Source: Blattamonas nauphoetae
Taxonomy: Eukaryota > Preaxostyla > Oxymonadida
Length of the DNA stretch: 64,000 nt
Assembly (NCBI GenBank): GCA_033064195.1
Contig: JARBJD010000235.1
Location: 54,320-118,319, forward strand
Direction: 5' to 3'
Positions 45,620 through 56,289 of this stretch are shown in pieces; position 1 is the first letter of the stretch, and each line of letters opens with the position of its first letter. A program made the translations under genes and the position numbers. The notes under the pieces are model-generated. The model saw only the letters and a program-made list of their open reading frames with translations, did no database searches and was not told where the DNA came from.

Positions 45620-46361
45620 TCGAACTTTCCAGATTTCTAATTCATCGTCTTCTTTGCCCTGCTCGAATGATCACCTCACCATACTCACCACACACACACC
45701 CACCCACACAACACACATTTCTCTCATCGAACTCATCAGATCCAACAACACCAAAATGAAATTGAAAGTTGAGACCAAGAACAGCACACTTCGTCCCTGT
45801 TCTCCATCGAGGCCCAGTTTGGCCACATCATGCCTTCTCTCTGTCTGCCTCGGTCATCACACCAATTCTGCCCGACTTGCTGTTCATTATCCACCTCACA
45901 CCATCGCCCACATTTCCATATTCTTCGTCAACTCAATTCCTACCACACTGTTTCAGCACGTCGCTTTGTTCTTCCTTTCCATTTCTTGTTTCTGAGCAGT
46001 GTGTGGCGTTTGTTGTTGATCTTCATCGCCATTTCTTTCTCGTCTCCATCTTTCTTTATTTGGCTGTTTTCTTTTCTTGTTAGAAGTTCCATCGATCATC
46101 GTCAGATTCGGCTCCGATCGATCGAAGTTGATTACCGCTGACAAGAACTGCTCTCTTCACACATTTCACTTCTCAGCAGTCAGATTTAACCCATCCCCAG
46201 ACACAACACTATCCTTTTCACCTCTTTTTCGTTTTTCCTTCGATTCCCACCCCTTGTAAACAACACATTGAGTTGTGTTGTCTGACATGGTTTCTGCCTC
46301 TTGTTGAAGAACAGAGGAATCTTGTTTGTGTCGGGAAAGAAGGTCGTTGGCTTCTCGTTCG
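45620..46361 (+). other. Gene remnant with one WD40-like blade
   Basis: Downstream of the receptor gene the plus strand reads, near 46085-46170, VPSIIVRFGSDRSKLITADK followed by NCSLHTF. This matches one WD40 blade pattern (VRFSPDGSKLITA-KD-SVHVF). The flanking 45.75-46.08 kb is T/C-rich and not clearly coding. Read as a single-exon remnant or a small part of an unrecognised multi-exon gene. Confidence 0.3.
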
Positions 46362-46412
46362 TTCACATCGCATTTCAAGATCGACCCGTCAAATGCAATC
46401 ACTCTTGAGTCT
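46362..46412. repeat. Direct repeat, left copy
   Basis: A segment containing TCGCATTTCAAGATCGACCC, followed by a conserved ATCACTCTTGA, recurs in the same orientation at about 49469-49515. On the minus strand both copies read (F/L)DGSILKCD. They bracket a 3.1-kb block holding a low-complexity region and a transposase-like gene. Confidence 0.6.
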
Positions 46413-46599
46413 GTTTTTTCTCAATGAACACTCATTTATCTGAATTGAAAGAACAAATGCAACTCATTGTCAGATGACACAATGATAAAATGGAATCTGA
46501 AGACAGATAAATCCAGGATGCAGCCCAAGCATGAATGAGAGATAAAATGCAACCCAGTACAGTCAAATCGATGTGAAATATCTCGATTCTTCTCTGAAT

Positions 46600-46675
46600 T
46601 AGGCATGGCTGACCGGCACTGACCGGTCAGTTTTCATCGAAAAGGACTGACGGTCACTGACCGGAGAAATTAGAG
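46600..46675. repeat. Cluster of TGACCGG/CCGGTCA motifs
   Basis: Four to five CTGACCGG-type motifs lie within about 75 bp, on both strands, just after GGCATGG. This resembles the transposase-binding sub-terminal region of a hAT-type end, but no partner end or target duplication was found. Confidence 0.35.
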
Positions 46676-46929
46676 AACCCAGAATCCAGAGTTACTATTT
46701 CTCCGAAGTGGATTCATCAAAAACTGCATTTCGCATCGATAACGTGAGTATTCGTGATCTGTCTTTTTACCAGTTGTAAGTACAAAAGGCAATTATGGGT
46801 TGCTCTTTGACATTTTTCGTATTCTCCCACAAGTTTAGTTAACACTCTTGTTTTCTCACTTCGGCTTTTTTTGAATCACAGAGTTTTGAAGAGGATTGAA
46901 ACACTTTATGAATGAAGTGGGAACGACGC

Positions 46930-47642
46930 CACTACTCATTGCTGTCATCACTTCTTTCCTCCCCACTTCGTGCCCACCAAATCGATGGCAGACTTTAGTG
47001 GAGGAGCACACGAATGAGGAGTACTCTGACGGGGGAGGGAGAGCATTAGACTCTTGTTTGGTGGGCGATGGATGGACGAGAGGGGTGCAGGACAGGGCGA
47101 GGGGCGAGTGGTGTGAATGGTGTTGGGGACGGCGTGGTCAGGAGGGGTGGTGCCTTCAGGACGTCGTGTGCTTCTGCGGCAGCGAGGGGCGGATGGGGGA
47201 GAACGAACGGTGAACTGGGAGTGGTCTGCTTTGTGGGTGGGGTGCGCTCGGCCTGCGGGAGGATGAGGAGTTATGTTGGGGAGGGCTGTGTCCGTCCAGG
47301 CGACGGTGCTGGAGGAGACTGACGGATCAGAAGAGACGAGCGGGGTTTGGAGGCTGGCTGTGTTCCAAGAACGGTGATCGTAGTGGGAAGCTTCTGTTCG
47401 GCTGGCTGAGAACTCGCCTCGTCCGTGCGGTGCGTAAGGAGGAGAGCAGCCGACGAGCTCCGAAGCACGTCAGCTGCGTCTGTCCTGTCCAGCTGGGGGT
47501 GGCGATCAGTGAGGTTGGGAGTGCTGACAGACTCACCTGTGCTCTTCAGGAGAGAGAGGGGGAGCAGCGCGTGGCTGTTGAGGTTCAATCGCTGCAGTCC
47601 CAAGGTGTGCTGAGCAGGCTGGGCCGGTGTCTTCTCCAGCAC
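46930..47642 (-). other. GC-rich Ser/Thr/Pro-rich gene-like stretch
   Basis: The minus strand is open over 47642-47271 (e.g. NLTDRHPQLDRTDAADVLRS) and continues in proline-rich frames to about 46930. Base composition is clearly more GC-rich than its neighbours. It may be an exon of a low-complexity host protein like the cargo at 32-34 kb. No domain is recognised and coding status is uncertain. Confidence 0.3.
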
Positions 47643-47799
47643 CGCATCTGATCAATTAGGCGAGAGACAATTGAGCACGAGCTTTGGAAGCGGAGAGTAC
47701 GGCAGGATCAGCTGTGTTGGGGTGCGGGGGGCAGTCGGGTTGGCAAGCGTGGCTGGCGATGGCGCTGGTTGTGTCGGGGAGAAAATGTGAACGATCTCA

Positions 47800-49520
47800 A
47801 ACCATGGGTGAGATCATGATGGATTGTGAATATCGTGTAAATAGAAAAACGAGTCAGGCCCGTGCCAGGGTAATGATTAGAAGAGCCAAAGAACTCGATC
47901 CAACGAATCCCGAAGCCCTCCTCAAGTTTACAGTCGAACACACTAGGGAAGGGAAAAAAGTTGAAGAAGCACTCTTTCAGAAACATCTCAGTTTCTTTTT
48001 GTCATTTCTATCTTCATTTTCTAATCGATTCGAGTCCTTCAACTATTTAATGAAGCATATTCGTCTCGCTTTTCTCGCGATGAACCACCATTCTAAAATC
48101 CTTCTCCTCACGGCTCTCCTCCACGTTTTCTCTCTCGAAGACTTCAATAAGTATCAATTTGGGATTGGCCCAAACACCCTTCGCCACCCATATCATCTCA
48201 AACAATTGAAAACGTATCCTTCAGAAAGATCATCGACACAATACCAATCAACGAAAGCCATTTCTATGGAAACTCGTCTTCTCGTTCATAAATTCCTTTT
48301 CAATCATTCCGTTGAATCAAGTCGAAGACAAACGAAAAAAAAACATACAAGAATTTGATGAAACAACAGTGCGTCGTGAACTCTCTATCAGTGGAGAAAC
48401 CCACGCTGCGAAGAGAAAGATTGACCAATATCAATGGAAATGGTCGCCTCGATCTCTGACCGATTCTAAAACCAACCTCCACACCTTGTATTGCGCAGAG
48501 CATCCGTCAAACACGATCTCAAAGTCGTCCTTTCAACGGTTCTGTAAAAATATGTCCAAACCAAAGCGACTTACAGACCGATGTAACAAATGTGGAAGAC
48601 TAGACACGCAATAAAGCAGGAAACAACACTGAAGAGTCAAGGGAAGGATCTCACCCCTGTTGAGAAAAATGAAAAAGTTCTACTTGAACATCACAAAGAC
48701 CAAGCCAAAAAAACCAGGGACTCTTTTCATACTCAAATTGAAAACCTCCAAATAGGACAAGGTGTCCTTCTTTTCGATTTTAAAGAAAATTGGCGACTCT
48801 GCGTCACACCCCAACAAGATTCCAAAGATTTTTACAGAAAGCAGCAAATCTCTCATCTCGGCTTCGCATTTGTAACAAAACGAGAAGATCGAACCACAGC
48901 AATTCGGTATTTCCACTTCCTTTCAAGAACGCTGAACCACGACGCTCCACATGTTATTCATTGTTTTCGCGAACTATTTCTGATGCCAGAACTACAAAGT
49001 CTCACTCATCTTTATCTTTGGTCAGACACTGGTCCTCACTTTCGTTGTGGAACTTTCCTTCATTTCATTCCCTTTGGACACGGGTCAAATTTGTACAGCC
49101 ACGATCAACACCTCCACGGGAGACCCGAACGTTCACAGAACAGATTCCAGTCTCAGAAGTTCCATCAAAACATGAGACTCTCGGTCGGGTTGAAAGACGA
49201 CAAGCCCTTCTTCAAGCTGGAAGGACAGGCTCATCAAACCAAGCAACAGACCTAGATGAGATTGACACAAATTTCGCTCGCAAATCGGCCATCAAGAGGT
49301 GGCAGAGCAGGATGAATAATGATTCCGAATCGGACGATGACACCCTTCTGAATCGTCCATATGACAAACGCCCGCCAAGTACTCGAAGCATTGTCCAGTC
49401 GATGAAAATGAACCGAATCTGTGCGATGTCATCACAGGCAGTTTTGAGATCGTCTAAATTTTCTCCCATATCGCATTTCAAGATCGACCCGTCAAGTTCC
49501 ATCACTCTTGAATCCTGTCC
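47800..49520 (+). pseudogene. Orphan DDE-like transposase remnant
   Basis: Plus-strand frames hold a Cys pair (DRCNKCGRLDTQ), a basic helical region (EHHKDQAKKTRDSFHTQIEN), then VLLFDFKENWRLC (possible first Asp), HDAPHVIHCFRELFLMPELQ, and LYLWSDTGPHFRCGTFLHFI (possible second Asp in a SDxGPHF context). An acidic tail follows (NNDSESDDD). The order and the D/D contexts suggest an RNase-H-like transposase of a DNA transposon, but I cannot assign a superfamily and see no inverted repeats or target duplication. The frame changes about three times, so the copy is dead. Confidence 0.45.
49469..49515. repeat. Direct repeat, right copy
   Basis: Second copy of the segment at 46362-46412, same orientation, with a few substitutions. 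It lies just after the transposase-like remnant. Confidence 0.6.
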
Positions 49521-49761
49521 TCCTCGCTTTTTGTCCTCCCTCCACTTTTTCTTGTCCTATGTTGAAACAGAGGGAAATTAGCGATTTTTTTGTGATTTCA
49601 GGTGAAAATATTGCATTTTAGGACGAATTTTTGCTTCTTGTGGCGAAATAAGTGTCAATGAGCGAGTTGGGGGGATACAACTTCAATTATGGGTCCGATC
49701 ACATCCATTTCTCAATTCGCAGTTTTTGTTCTTCAAACAAGAAATGAAAACGAAATATTTT

Positions 49762-50206
49762 CTAAACATTACGAAAAGGGAGGTGAATGAAACGTGAGTC
49801 TCTTGACAAAGTGATTGAACGAGGTTGAGGGATTCTCAAACTCCTGCTTTTCTTGCCAGGAGCGAAGACGGCGAATTGAATGTCGTTGTTATCGGTGGGA
49901 AAACAATCAGAGGTTGTTAAGGTGACGCTGTCCATCCTTCGCCGCCTCTCTTTCCTCTCCAGTCGGAGTCTCTCCTCTTCCACTCTCTCCTTCTCAGCGA
50001 TCGTCGCGAGACTTCCTCTTCTCCTCTGACCCCTTTCCGCTCGGCTCAAAAAGTAGAATCTTCAGCGCTGCTTCCTTCCCTCGTAATTCGTCGGGTGAGC
50101 TTGTCTTCTCGTCGTGTCGTATCGAACTCAAACACTGAAGTCGAACGATGAGCGATCTTGTCTGTTCGATCGAGATCGTTTCTTTCTCACTGTATTGGAG
50201 AATCAT
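49762..50206 (-). other. Charged coiled-coil gene fragment
   Basis: Minus-strand frames give EKERVEEERLRLERKERRRR followed by DSVTLTTSDCFPTDNNDIQF, and upstream EKETISIEQTRSLIVRLQCL in another frame. This is probably part of a host gene with a coiled coil, exons incomplete. No family recognised. Confidence 0.3.
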
Positions 50207-50918
50207 TCACTCGTTCTTTCAACACTCGGTTTCATCTTGGCAACTGGTCAGCGAACTTTGGAAATGAGATCTTTGCAGATGGGGAGAACGGGAAAGACAT
50301 TCCGCACTGTGGTTACTTTGGAGTGAGTTGATGGACGATTGGAAAGGGGATCTCGCGGCGAATGGAGACCATTCGATTCCGATTCCTCTGACTCTCTCCA
50401 CTCCAATCCCAGTTTTTTTGAGCGAGGCAGGCTCCCTACATGTGGACAACAACACATTCTCATCGTGTTCATCTTCAGGCGATGCCATTCGATCTTCGTC
50501 TCATTTGACAACTCAGGCGAGGTTCACGTGAACATTTTCGATTATTCACTGACCCATCTCATCTTCTCGTCAGCATCGTCGAACTCAGAATCAACAGCTT
50601 CGATTGATGAGTTGGTTGTTGGACACCATCTGGACAGAACAGTCACATTGGATCGTAGTGAAGGCAGTTTCGGTCGAGAGAAAGGAGAATCGGTTTGGGG
50701 AGACGACGAGCCAACAGGAATGAACACATCGCTCTTTCCTTTCAGTCTCGCTTCCTTCCCCTCCTTCTTCTCCTAATCGTCAGCCTCTGTCTCATCTCTC
50801 TCCAATTCTTCATCTTCCCCATAATCCTGGCGATCTGAGCACTCGACATCCCTGCATCTGTACCATCGTGATCAGATGTGTTCTCATTCCCGACGCAAAC
50901 TACTCCGCCTTTTGCTTC
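50207..50918 (+). other. Possible decayed gene, unassigned
   Basis: The plus strand holds frames of 70-145 codons with mixed content (for example NFGNEIFADGENGKDIPHCG near 50.26 kb, faintly like the NFGND-VFV line of the beta-helix genes). A possible intron ends at TCGTCAG near 50.57 kb. No continuous gene can be supported. Confidence 0.2.
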
Positions 50919-51551
50919 TCATGGCCACTGTCCTTCGGTCTCAGGGCATTCGGTTAAGTTCCAACAATGAGGTTTTGACAGGAGGGATGCCATATTCGCG
51001 ATGTTGTTCAGCAAATCAATCAAATTCAATGTCACTGGCTTTGTTCTTGTGATTCTGGAACCGCGAGACAATCCAACGACGCCTTCTTCGTTTGACGGAA
51101 TGAGGTTGGAGATGTCTTCGTGCTCCATCATCACGAACTCGGTGATTGACGACGTATCAGCATACACATTGTCAAGCATGCTTCCGAGTGTTTCAATTCG
51201 AAATATCAGCATTTCTTCAATGTCTTCATCACTCAGAATGAATTCGATCCCATTGCCTTCGAAGCAAGTCGAGGTTGGTCGAGAGGCGCGAAGGGTGGAG
51301 AAGACGGAGCAGATCAGAGTGTTGATTGATGTTGTGATGTGTGTTGAGAGCTCGGTCACTTGATCTGTCGTGATGGAGCAGGAATTGAAAGTGTTGTGCA
51401 CAACGATGAACATTGAAATCATCGCTCCTCCAATCAGAAGAGATGACATTACCAGAATCGGGATGAACACGGGAAGCAGCTTCTTCTTGTCCTCATCCAG
51501 CGAAAGAATGCTCCCAGCTCGTTGATTCTTCTTTTTTCTTCGGTTTCTACG
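50919..51551 (-). CDS. Membrane protein fragment with one clear transmembrane segment
   Basis: About 210 codons ending in a TAG. A basic N-terminus (RRNRRKKKNQR) precedes a strong hydrophobic helix (LLPVFIPILVMSSLLIGGAM and on to MFIVV). After it comes an alpha-helical region with Cys residues (NSCSITTDQVTELSTHITTS, CSVFSTLRASRPTSTCFEG). No ATG opens the frame, so the 5' part must lie in an upstream exon, perhaps 51702-52097. The layout (short cytosolic basic part, TM, helical ectodomain with alternating polar stretches) recalls the large multi-TM cyclase-like proteins of metamonads, but the match is too short to name. Confidence 0.45.
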   Translation of the reverse strand, partial: RRNRRKKKNQRAGSILSLDEDKKKLLPVFIPILVMSSLLIGGAMISMFIVVHNTFNSCSITTDQVTELSTHITTSINTLICSVFSTLRASRPTSTCFEGNGIEFILSDEDIEEMLIFRIETLGSMLDNVYADTSSITEFVMMEHEDISNLIPSNEEGVVGLSRGSRITRTKPVTLNLIDLLNNIANMASLLSKPHCWNLTECPETEGQWP

Positions 51552-51701
51552 CAATGCCTCCTCCAGCCACCGACGCTAGCTTGCTCTGTTCGCTGATTCT
51601 GCTCATCGTCTCCGCCACTAAACTCCTAACTCCACACCCACACCATCTGTCTTCCCTCCCTCCTCCTCTTTCATCTTCGGCGCTGGTGCAGGATCGAGGC
51701 T

Positions 51702-52097
51702 TCACTCTGAATCTCTCTTCACTGCAGTCAGCTCATCCTTTGTGACAAGCTCTGTCTCCACTCGGCGGTAGATGAGTCGATACGCACACGACTTGGAGGG
51801 ATCATTCGCACTGTCTGAACTTCGTGTTGTGGAATGCGCATCCTTCTTCTCCCTCGCCAGCTGCTGTGCAGTGAGGGTGCAGTATGTTTTCGGTGTGGCT
51901 TCGCTTTTCTCGAAAATCGCACAGGACGCGTCAATACACAACGCCCAGTCGACGGTCTCGAAGTTGCGTACGCAAACATAATACTGGCCTTGTTCTGTCG
52001 CCCCCGAGTTGAATGTCACTGAGGAGAGCTCGAAAAGGAGCGGGTTGGGTTGAGGGGGGCAACAAAGAAGGTGGGGAAGGGGTGGGAAGCGTCTCAA
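51702..52097 (-). CDS. Cys-containing exon of unknown gene
   Basis: An open minus-strand frame with ordered composition: FELSSVTFNSGATEQGQYYV, then CVRNFETVDWALCIDASCAI, TYCTLTAQQLAREKKDAHST and YRLIYRRVETELVTKDELTA. It could be the exon upstream of the membrane protein at 50919-51551, since strand and spacing fit. No ATG or splice sites can be fixed, and no family is recognised. Confidence 0.35.
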   Translation of the reverse strand: MRRFPPLPHLLCCPPQPNPLLFELSSVTFNSGATEQGQYYVCVRNFETVDWALCIDASCAIFEKSEATPKTYCTLTAQQLAREKKDAHSTTRSSDSANDPSKSCAYRLIYRRVETELVTKDELTAVKRDSE

Positions 52098-52139
52098 TCA
52101 TGGTTTTGTGAACCACCTCGCGCTTCGACTCGCACGTGA

Positions 52140-53520
52140 CTCATGAGTAGTATAGTAGACGATTTGGGAACCAGATTGAAATAGTCGTTGAAATCAGAAA
52201 CGAAAAGTCAATTCCGATTGACCATTTCTAAATCTTGTATTAAAAGGACTTTAGGCCATTTCAATGATGCCAATATTTGACCTAAATTCCAAAAATATGT
52301 CCAATATTTCGACCTCATTTTAAACGTCAATTTTGAAGCAAATTTTTGTCATAATCCAAAAATGTTGTCACTTTCTTCGATGTTTTTTCACTTTTGAACT
52401 CGAACAAAGTGAATCCAACTTGAGAACCACTTCGAAAAAAATCGAAAAAAATTCTAAAATGTCGGAGACGATGTGAGTCGTCGATCAAAACAAACCCGAT
52501 GAAAATCGGTTGAGAATACGTGTAGCTACGTACCGAACTGTGGTCGAAAAGTGACAAAAAGTCGATTTTCAGATTTCGCTACGAACCACTACTTTATGTC
52601 TCAAATTCACCTCAAACATCTTCTAAAATTACAAAATCGATTTCAGAAGGTGAGATTCGCGATAAAAACACTTTTGGAAAAAAGTTTGATCCGACCCATT
52701 GAGGATTTTTACGAGTCGAAATTTTCGAGATAAGGTATGGACCCTGTCTTCCATCATCTTTCGCTCAGGAATCGTCCTCTTATGACGCCTTTTAGCATTA
52801 GATCGGTTAAGAACGCCTTTTGGCGACTTTAGGTATGAACCATTTCACACCTCGATCGTTTTCACAATTGTTTCTCAATTTTCATTTTTAACGATTTTCA
52901 CGTCAACCACTTCACAAACACACTCAAGCGACGCTTTTTTGAGATTTCGAGTTTACTGGTGACATTAGTTCTCTCTGGAGGGTCGGTTTTTCACATCACA
53001 CACTTGACACAACATTTCCGCCAACATTTTCACTATATGAATTTTTGTCCCGAATTTCTCCCACAAATCCTTCATTCTCACTGTCCGACAAAGCTGTGCT
53101 CAAATTTCGAGACACTTTTGTCGGATAGTTGTTCCATAGTGTCACATTTTCGTGTTTCAACATCTCACGTTTTCACCGTGTTTGTCACTTCAAAACACCT
53201 TCAACCCCTTTCTTCTCTCATCTTTCTTTCACCATTTCACATTCAATCTCTTCGTCATTCCTCTTCATTTTCGTCATCTCACGAGCATTCTTTCGACCGT
53301 CTACACCTCACGAGCACATCACAACAACTCATTTTTTATCAACTTTTTTGCTTAATTGGAACAAAAGAATGTGAATGAAGCAACAATGAAGTGGGCAAGT
53401 ATGATAGCAAAGGCTGAGACGGAAGATGTGAAAATTGTGGGTAAGTATTGAGATTTACGAACGTGTTCAGACAAATTTCACAAAAAAAGAGGAAAAACAA
53501 GTGAGTGAAGTGAGAATGAA
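52140..53520. other. AT-rich non-coding flank
   Basis: No gene seen. Composition shifts abruptly from the host-like sequence on the left. The stretch probably contains the left terminus of the Polinton-like element, but its exact end cannot be fixed because the matching right terminus lies outside the window. Confidence 0.4.
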
Positions 53521-55010
53521 ACGATAAGGTGAAGTGACGTACCAGATCTGCACGATCTTGATCCTTTGCGTTCCGTTGGTACACCACTTCACCTTATGAA
53601 CGGGTTCGTCAAAATTTCACAAACAAAGAGAAAAAAAGAGTGAGTGAAGTGAAAAGTAAACGATAAAACAAAATCTCGTACCAGATCTGAACGATCTTTG
53701 TTGTTCGCATTTCATTGGTACACCACTTCACTTTATGAACGCGTTCATCAAAAATGTTTCTAATTAGAGTAAAATTGTGAAGTGAAACAATGTTAGCAAC
53801 GATAAGGTGAAGTGACGTACCAGATCTCTCCAGTCATTGTTTTTCTCACTTCGTTGGTACACCACTTCACCTTATGAACGCGTTCATCAAAATTTCAGAA
53901 AACAAGAGTAATGAAAAGCGAGTGAAGTGAAAACTAAAAGAGAAAACACATTCATGTACCAGATCTCACCGATCATTTCAGATTGAGTCTCGTTGGTACA
54001 CCACTTTGTTTTATGAAAGATTAGAGCAAAAATGTCAATAAAGAGATCAAAATTGTGAAGTGAAACAAGGTTTGAAGTGATAAAACACATTCATGTACCA
54101 GATCTCACAGTTCATTTTTATCTTGACGATCAAACATTTTTAGTTCTGTGTTCTACCTTGTTTTGATAAAAAAAGAGAATTGAAATCAAATAGTTGTGAA
54201 ATGAAACGATAAGATGAAGTGGTGTACCTGATCTGGATGAACACTTCAGATCGCGTTTTGTTGGTACACCGTTGTGTTTTAGAAAAAATGAAGAGCATAA
54301 ATCGAAGAGTGGTGAAGTGTAAAAGGTGAAATGAAAGTTGAATGAAAGTAAAACAAAGTGGTGTACCAACGCATACAATTTTATCGATGAATCACGCAGT
54401 TTTTTGAGCAAAGATGAGGATCAAAATTTTGTTCACGTCATTTTAAATTTTAATTTTGTAAAAAAGTGAGAGACAATGAAAAAAAACTGACAATGAAGTG
54501 AAAATGAGAGGATAAAGTGAAGTGTTGTACCAGAAAAGAGAATGTCAAAAGTGAAGTGAAAATTCTGGTACGTCATTGTGTCTTATAAAGAGATAATACA
54601 AAAAAGAGAGCAAACCTGTTTCAAATATTCAGTGAACAGCACTTTCTGGTCATAAGACGCAATAGTGTACCTGAGTTTGATGATCACACAGATCGAGTAC
54701 ATGAAGATGTTTTATGAAAAGATGAATAAAAAAGAAGAGAATACCTGTTTGGTAAATCACGAGAGACATACTTTTAAGCGATAAAACGCATCTGTGTACC
54801 TGATCTTCAGGTCCACTTTCGGTTTGATCGGCGTTGGTACATAAATGTGTTTTAGGAAATAATGAATTCAAAAATGGAGCAAACCTGTTCAAAACAAGTT
54901 GGGAATGAAACCACCGTTCATAAAACAATGTGATGTACCTGAACGAGAGAGACAGAAAAAAGTGAAGGATCAAAGACAAGAAAGTGATGTCAAAAAAGAA
55001 AAGAGAACAA
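53521..55010. repeat. Degenerate tandem array of ~139-bp hairpin units (about 11)
   Basis: Units begin near 53521, 53660, 53799, 53940, 54079, 54207, 54346, 54508, 54652, 54779 and 54919. Each has (A/G)GTGAAGTG-TACCAGATCT, a variable 20-30 nt middle, then GGTACACCACTTCACCTTAT on the mirrored side, so each unit can fold on itself. The left units are most alike and the right ones decayed. It lies directly before the first gene of the Polinton-like element. No CRISPR features. Confidence 0.8.
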
Positions 55011-55216
55011 ATGTGAAAGTAGAAAGCATAACACACCTAAATCAAACGGTAAAGAACCATCAGGAACGAGAAGGGATGATCTAGTCCCATTGAAGTACTT
55101 TCACGGATCAAACAAGACTGATCGAACCCATCGATGAGAGGATCGAAGTCTCGGAAGATCACCAACGATAAAACAACGATTGAAAATTTATTTTTGAATT
55201 TTTTAATTTGTATTAA

Positions 55217-55372
55217 ATGAATCCAACTGAGATGTACAACGAAAGACGTCGAGTATATTCAGAACAAGCATTAATTGAATCAATGAGAGAAGAGAACTGT
55301 TCGCTAGTCTCTGGGTATGTCAGAAATACTGTGCCGGTGACGTATGTTCATGAGGGATTGTCATTTTTTTAA
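55217..55372 (+). CDS. 51-residue ORF at the left of the viral gene block
   Basis: ATG at 55217 (MNPTEMYNERRRVYSEQALI) to TAA at 55370-55372, ending 5 bp before the fibre gene. A T-rich stretch like the element's promoter motif lies just upstream (about 55188-55215). No family recognised; probably co-transcribed with the fibre gene. Confidence 0.5.
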   Translation: MNPTEMYNERRRVYSEQALIESMREENCSLVSGYVRNTVPVTYVHEGLSFF

Positions 55373-55377
55373 TTTCA

Positions 55378-56277
55378 ATGAAAGACCAAACAGAAATGAA
55401 ACGAAAAAAATACAATTCACAAATGATTGAGAAAATGATTGATCATAATCTCTCGACGACCAACGAGAATGCAGCAGTGATTGATTCACTTCAGAAGACA
55501 ACAGAAGCACATACGACAGCGATATCATCAATCCAAAAAGTGGTGAGCACAAATGGATCGATCACGACACCAACAATTGGAGGATTGATCAATGTGAATG
55601 GAGCGAAGTGGAATATCTCAGAAGGATCACTTCCGAAGTATCCTGGAACATATCCAGCTTCAACATTTAAGTCTGGCATTTCAATTTCACAATCGCTTTC
55701 AGAAACTTCAGGAATTCAGTTCAATGGTGATGGTATCATTATGTGGTCACCGTGTGACTCACCAGCTTTGTATTACTACGATGAAGATACTGGTTCAGGA
55801 GTGTTTTCAATATCCACAACAGGAAGTTTTTCTCAGTTGTCAGACAGAAGAGTGAAAAGAAATATTGAACCATACCCTGATGTTCTTGAACAATTGAATA
55901 AAGTGGAAATTGTGCAGTATCAATTCAACACATTCGACTCGAAGATCAACAAAGTGACGAAACAAATAGAGAGCGAGACTGATGAAGAACACTTGAAGAA
56001 CTGCAAAGAGAAATGTGAATGCTTGAAGAAGGAAAGTGAGAGGAAACACATTGGAGTGATTGCTCAACAGATCCAAGAAATATTCCCTGAGGTTGTGAAT
56101 GATTCCAATCCAGATTGTCTTCAAGTTGATTATGCTGAACTCTCTTGCTTCTGCGTGAAAGCAATTCAGGAATTATCCTCTATCGTCGGACATCAACAGA
56201 CACTCATCAATGAACTTGTACAAAAAGATAATTCACTGATCGACACAATGACTAGTAAAATGACTCCGTCATCATAG
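55378..56277 (+). CDS. Fibre-like protein with peptidase S74 chaperone domain
   Basis: 299 residues, open throughout. The N-terminal third is helical/coiled (SLQKTTEAHTTAISSIQKVV), the middle is a beta-rich shaft or knob, and the C-terminal ~130 residues match the S74 intramolecular chaperone: SDRRVKRNIEPYPDVLEQLN, HIGVIAQQIQEIFPEVV, LQVDYAELSCFCVKAIQEL. In known viral and phage fibres this domain drives trimer folding and then cuts itself off, using the Ser and Lys of the SD-R-K segment. The role here is probably host attachment, inferred from the family. It lies on the opposite strand to the capsid-like genes. Confidence 0.75.
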   Translation: MKDQTEMKRKKYNSQMIEKMIDHNLSTTNENAAVIDSLQKTTEAHTTAISSIQKVVSTNGSITTPTIGGLINVNGAKWNISEGSLPKYPGTYPASTFKSGISISQSLSETSGIQFNGDGIIMWSPCDSPALYYYDEDTGSGVFSISTTGSFSQLSDRRVKRNIEPYPDVLEQLNKVEIVQYQFNTFDSKINKVTKQIESETDEEHLKNCKEKCECLKKESERKHIGVIAQQIQEIFPEVVNDSNPDCLQVDYAELSCFCVKAIQELSSIVGHQQTLINELVQKDNSLIDTMTSKMTPSS

Positions 56278-56289
56278 AAATGCGAAGCA

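Noticed and set aside
45600-46083. Multi-pass membrane protein suggested by hydrophobic plus-strand frames
   Set aside because: The hydrophobicity comes from T/C-rich low-complexity sequence; two overlapping frames look alike and neither has a conserved pattern.
46896-47322. Plus-strand Gly/Arg/Trp-rich frames
   Set aside because: They are shadows of the GC-rich stretch, whose minus-strand reading has more protein-like composition.
52960-53378. Ser/His/Phe-rich plus-strand ORF at the left of the tandem array
   Set aside because: It is low-complexity T/C-rich sequence with three overlapping similar frames and no start context.
53521-55010. Possible CRISPR array
   Set aside because: Units are ~139 bp, degenerate over their whole length, with no short constant repeat and variable spacer, and the context is eukaryotic.
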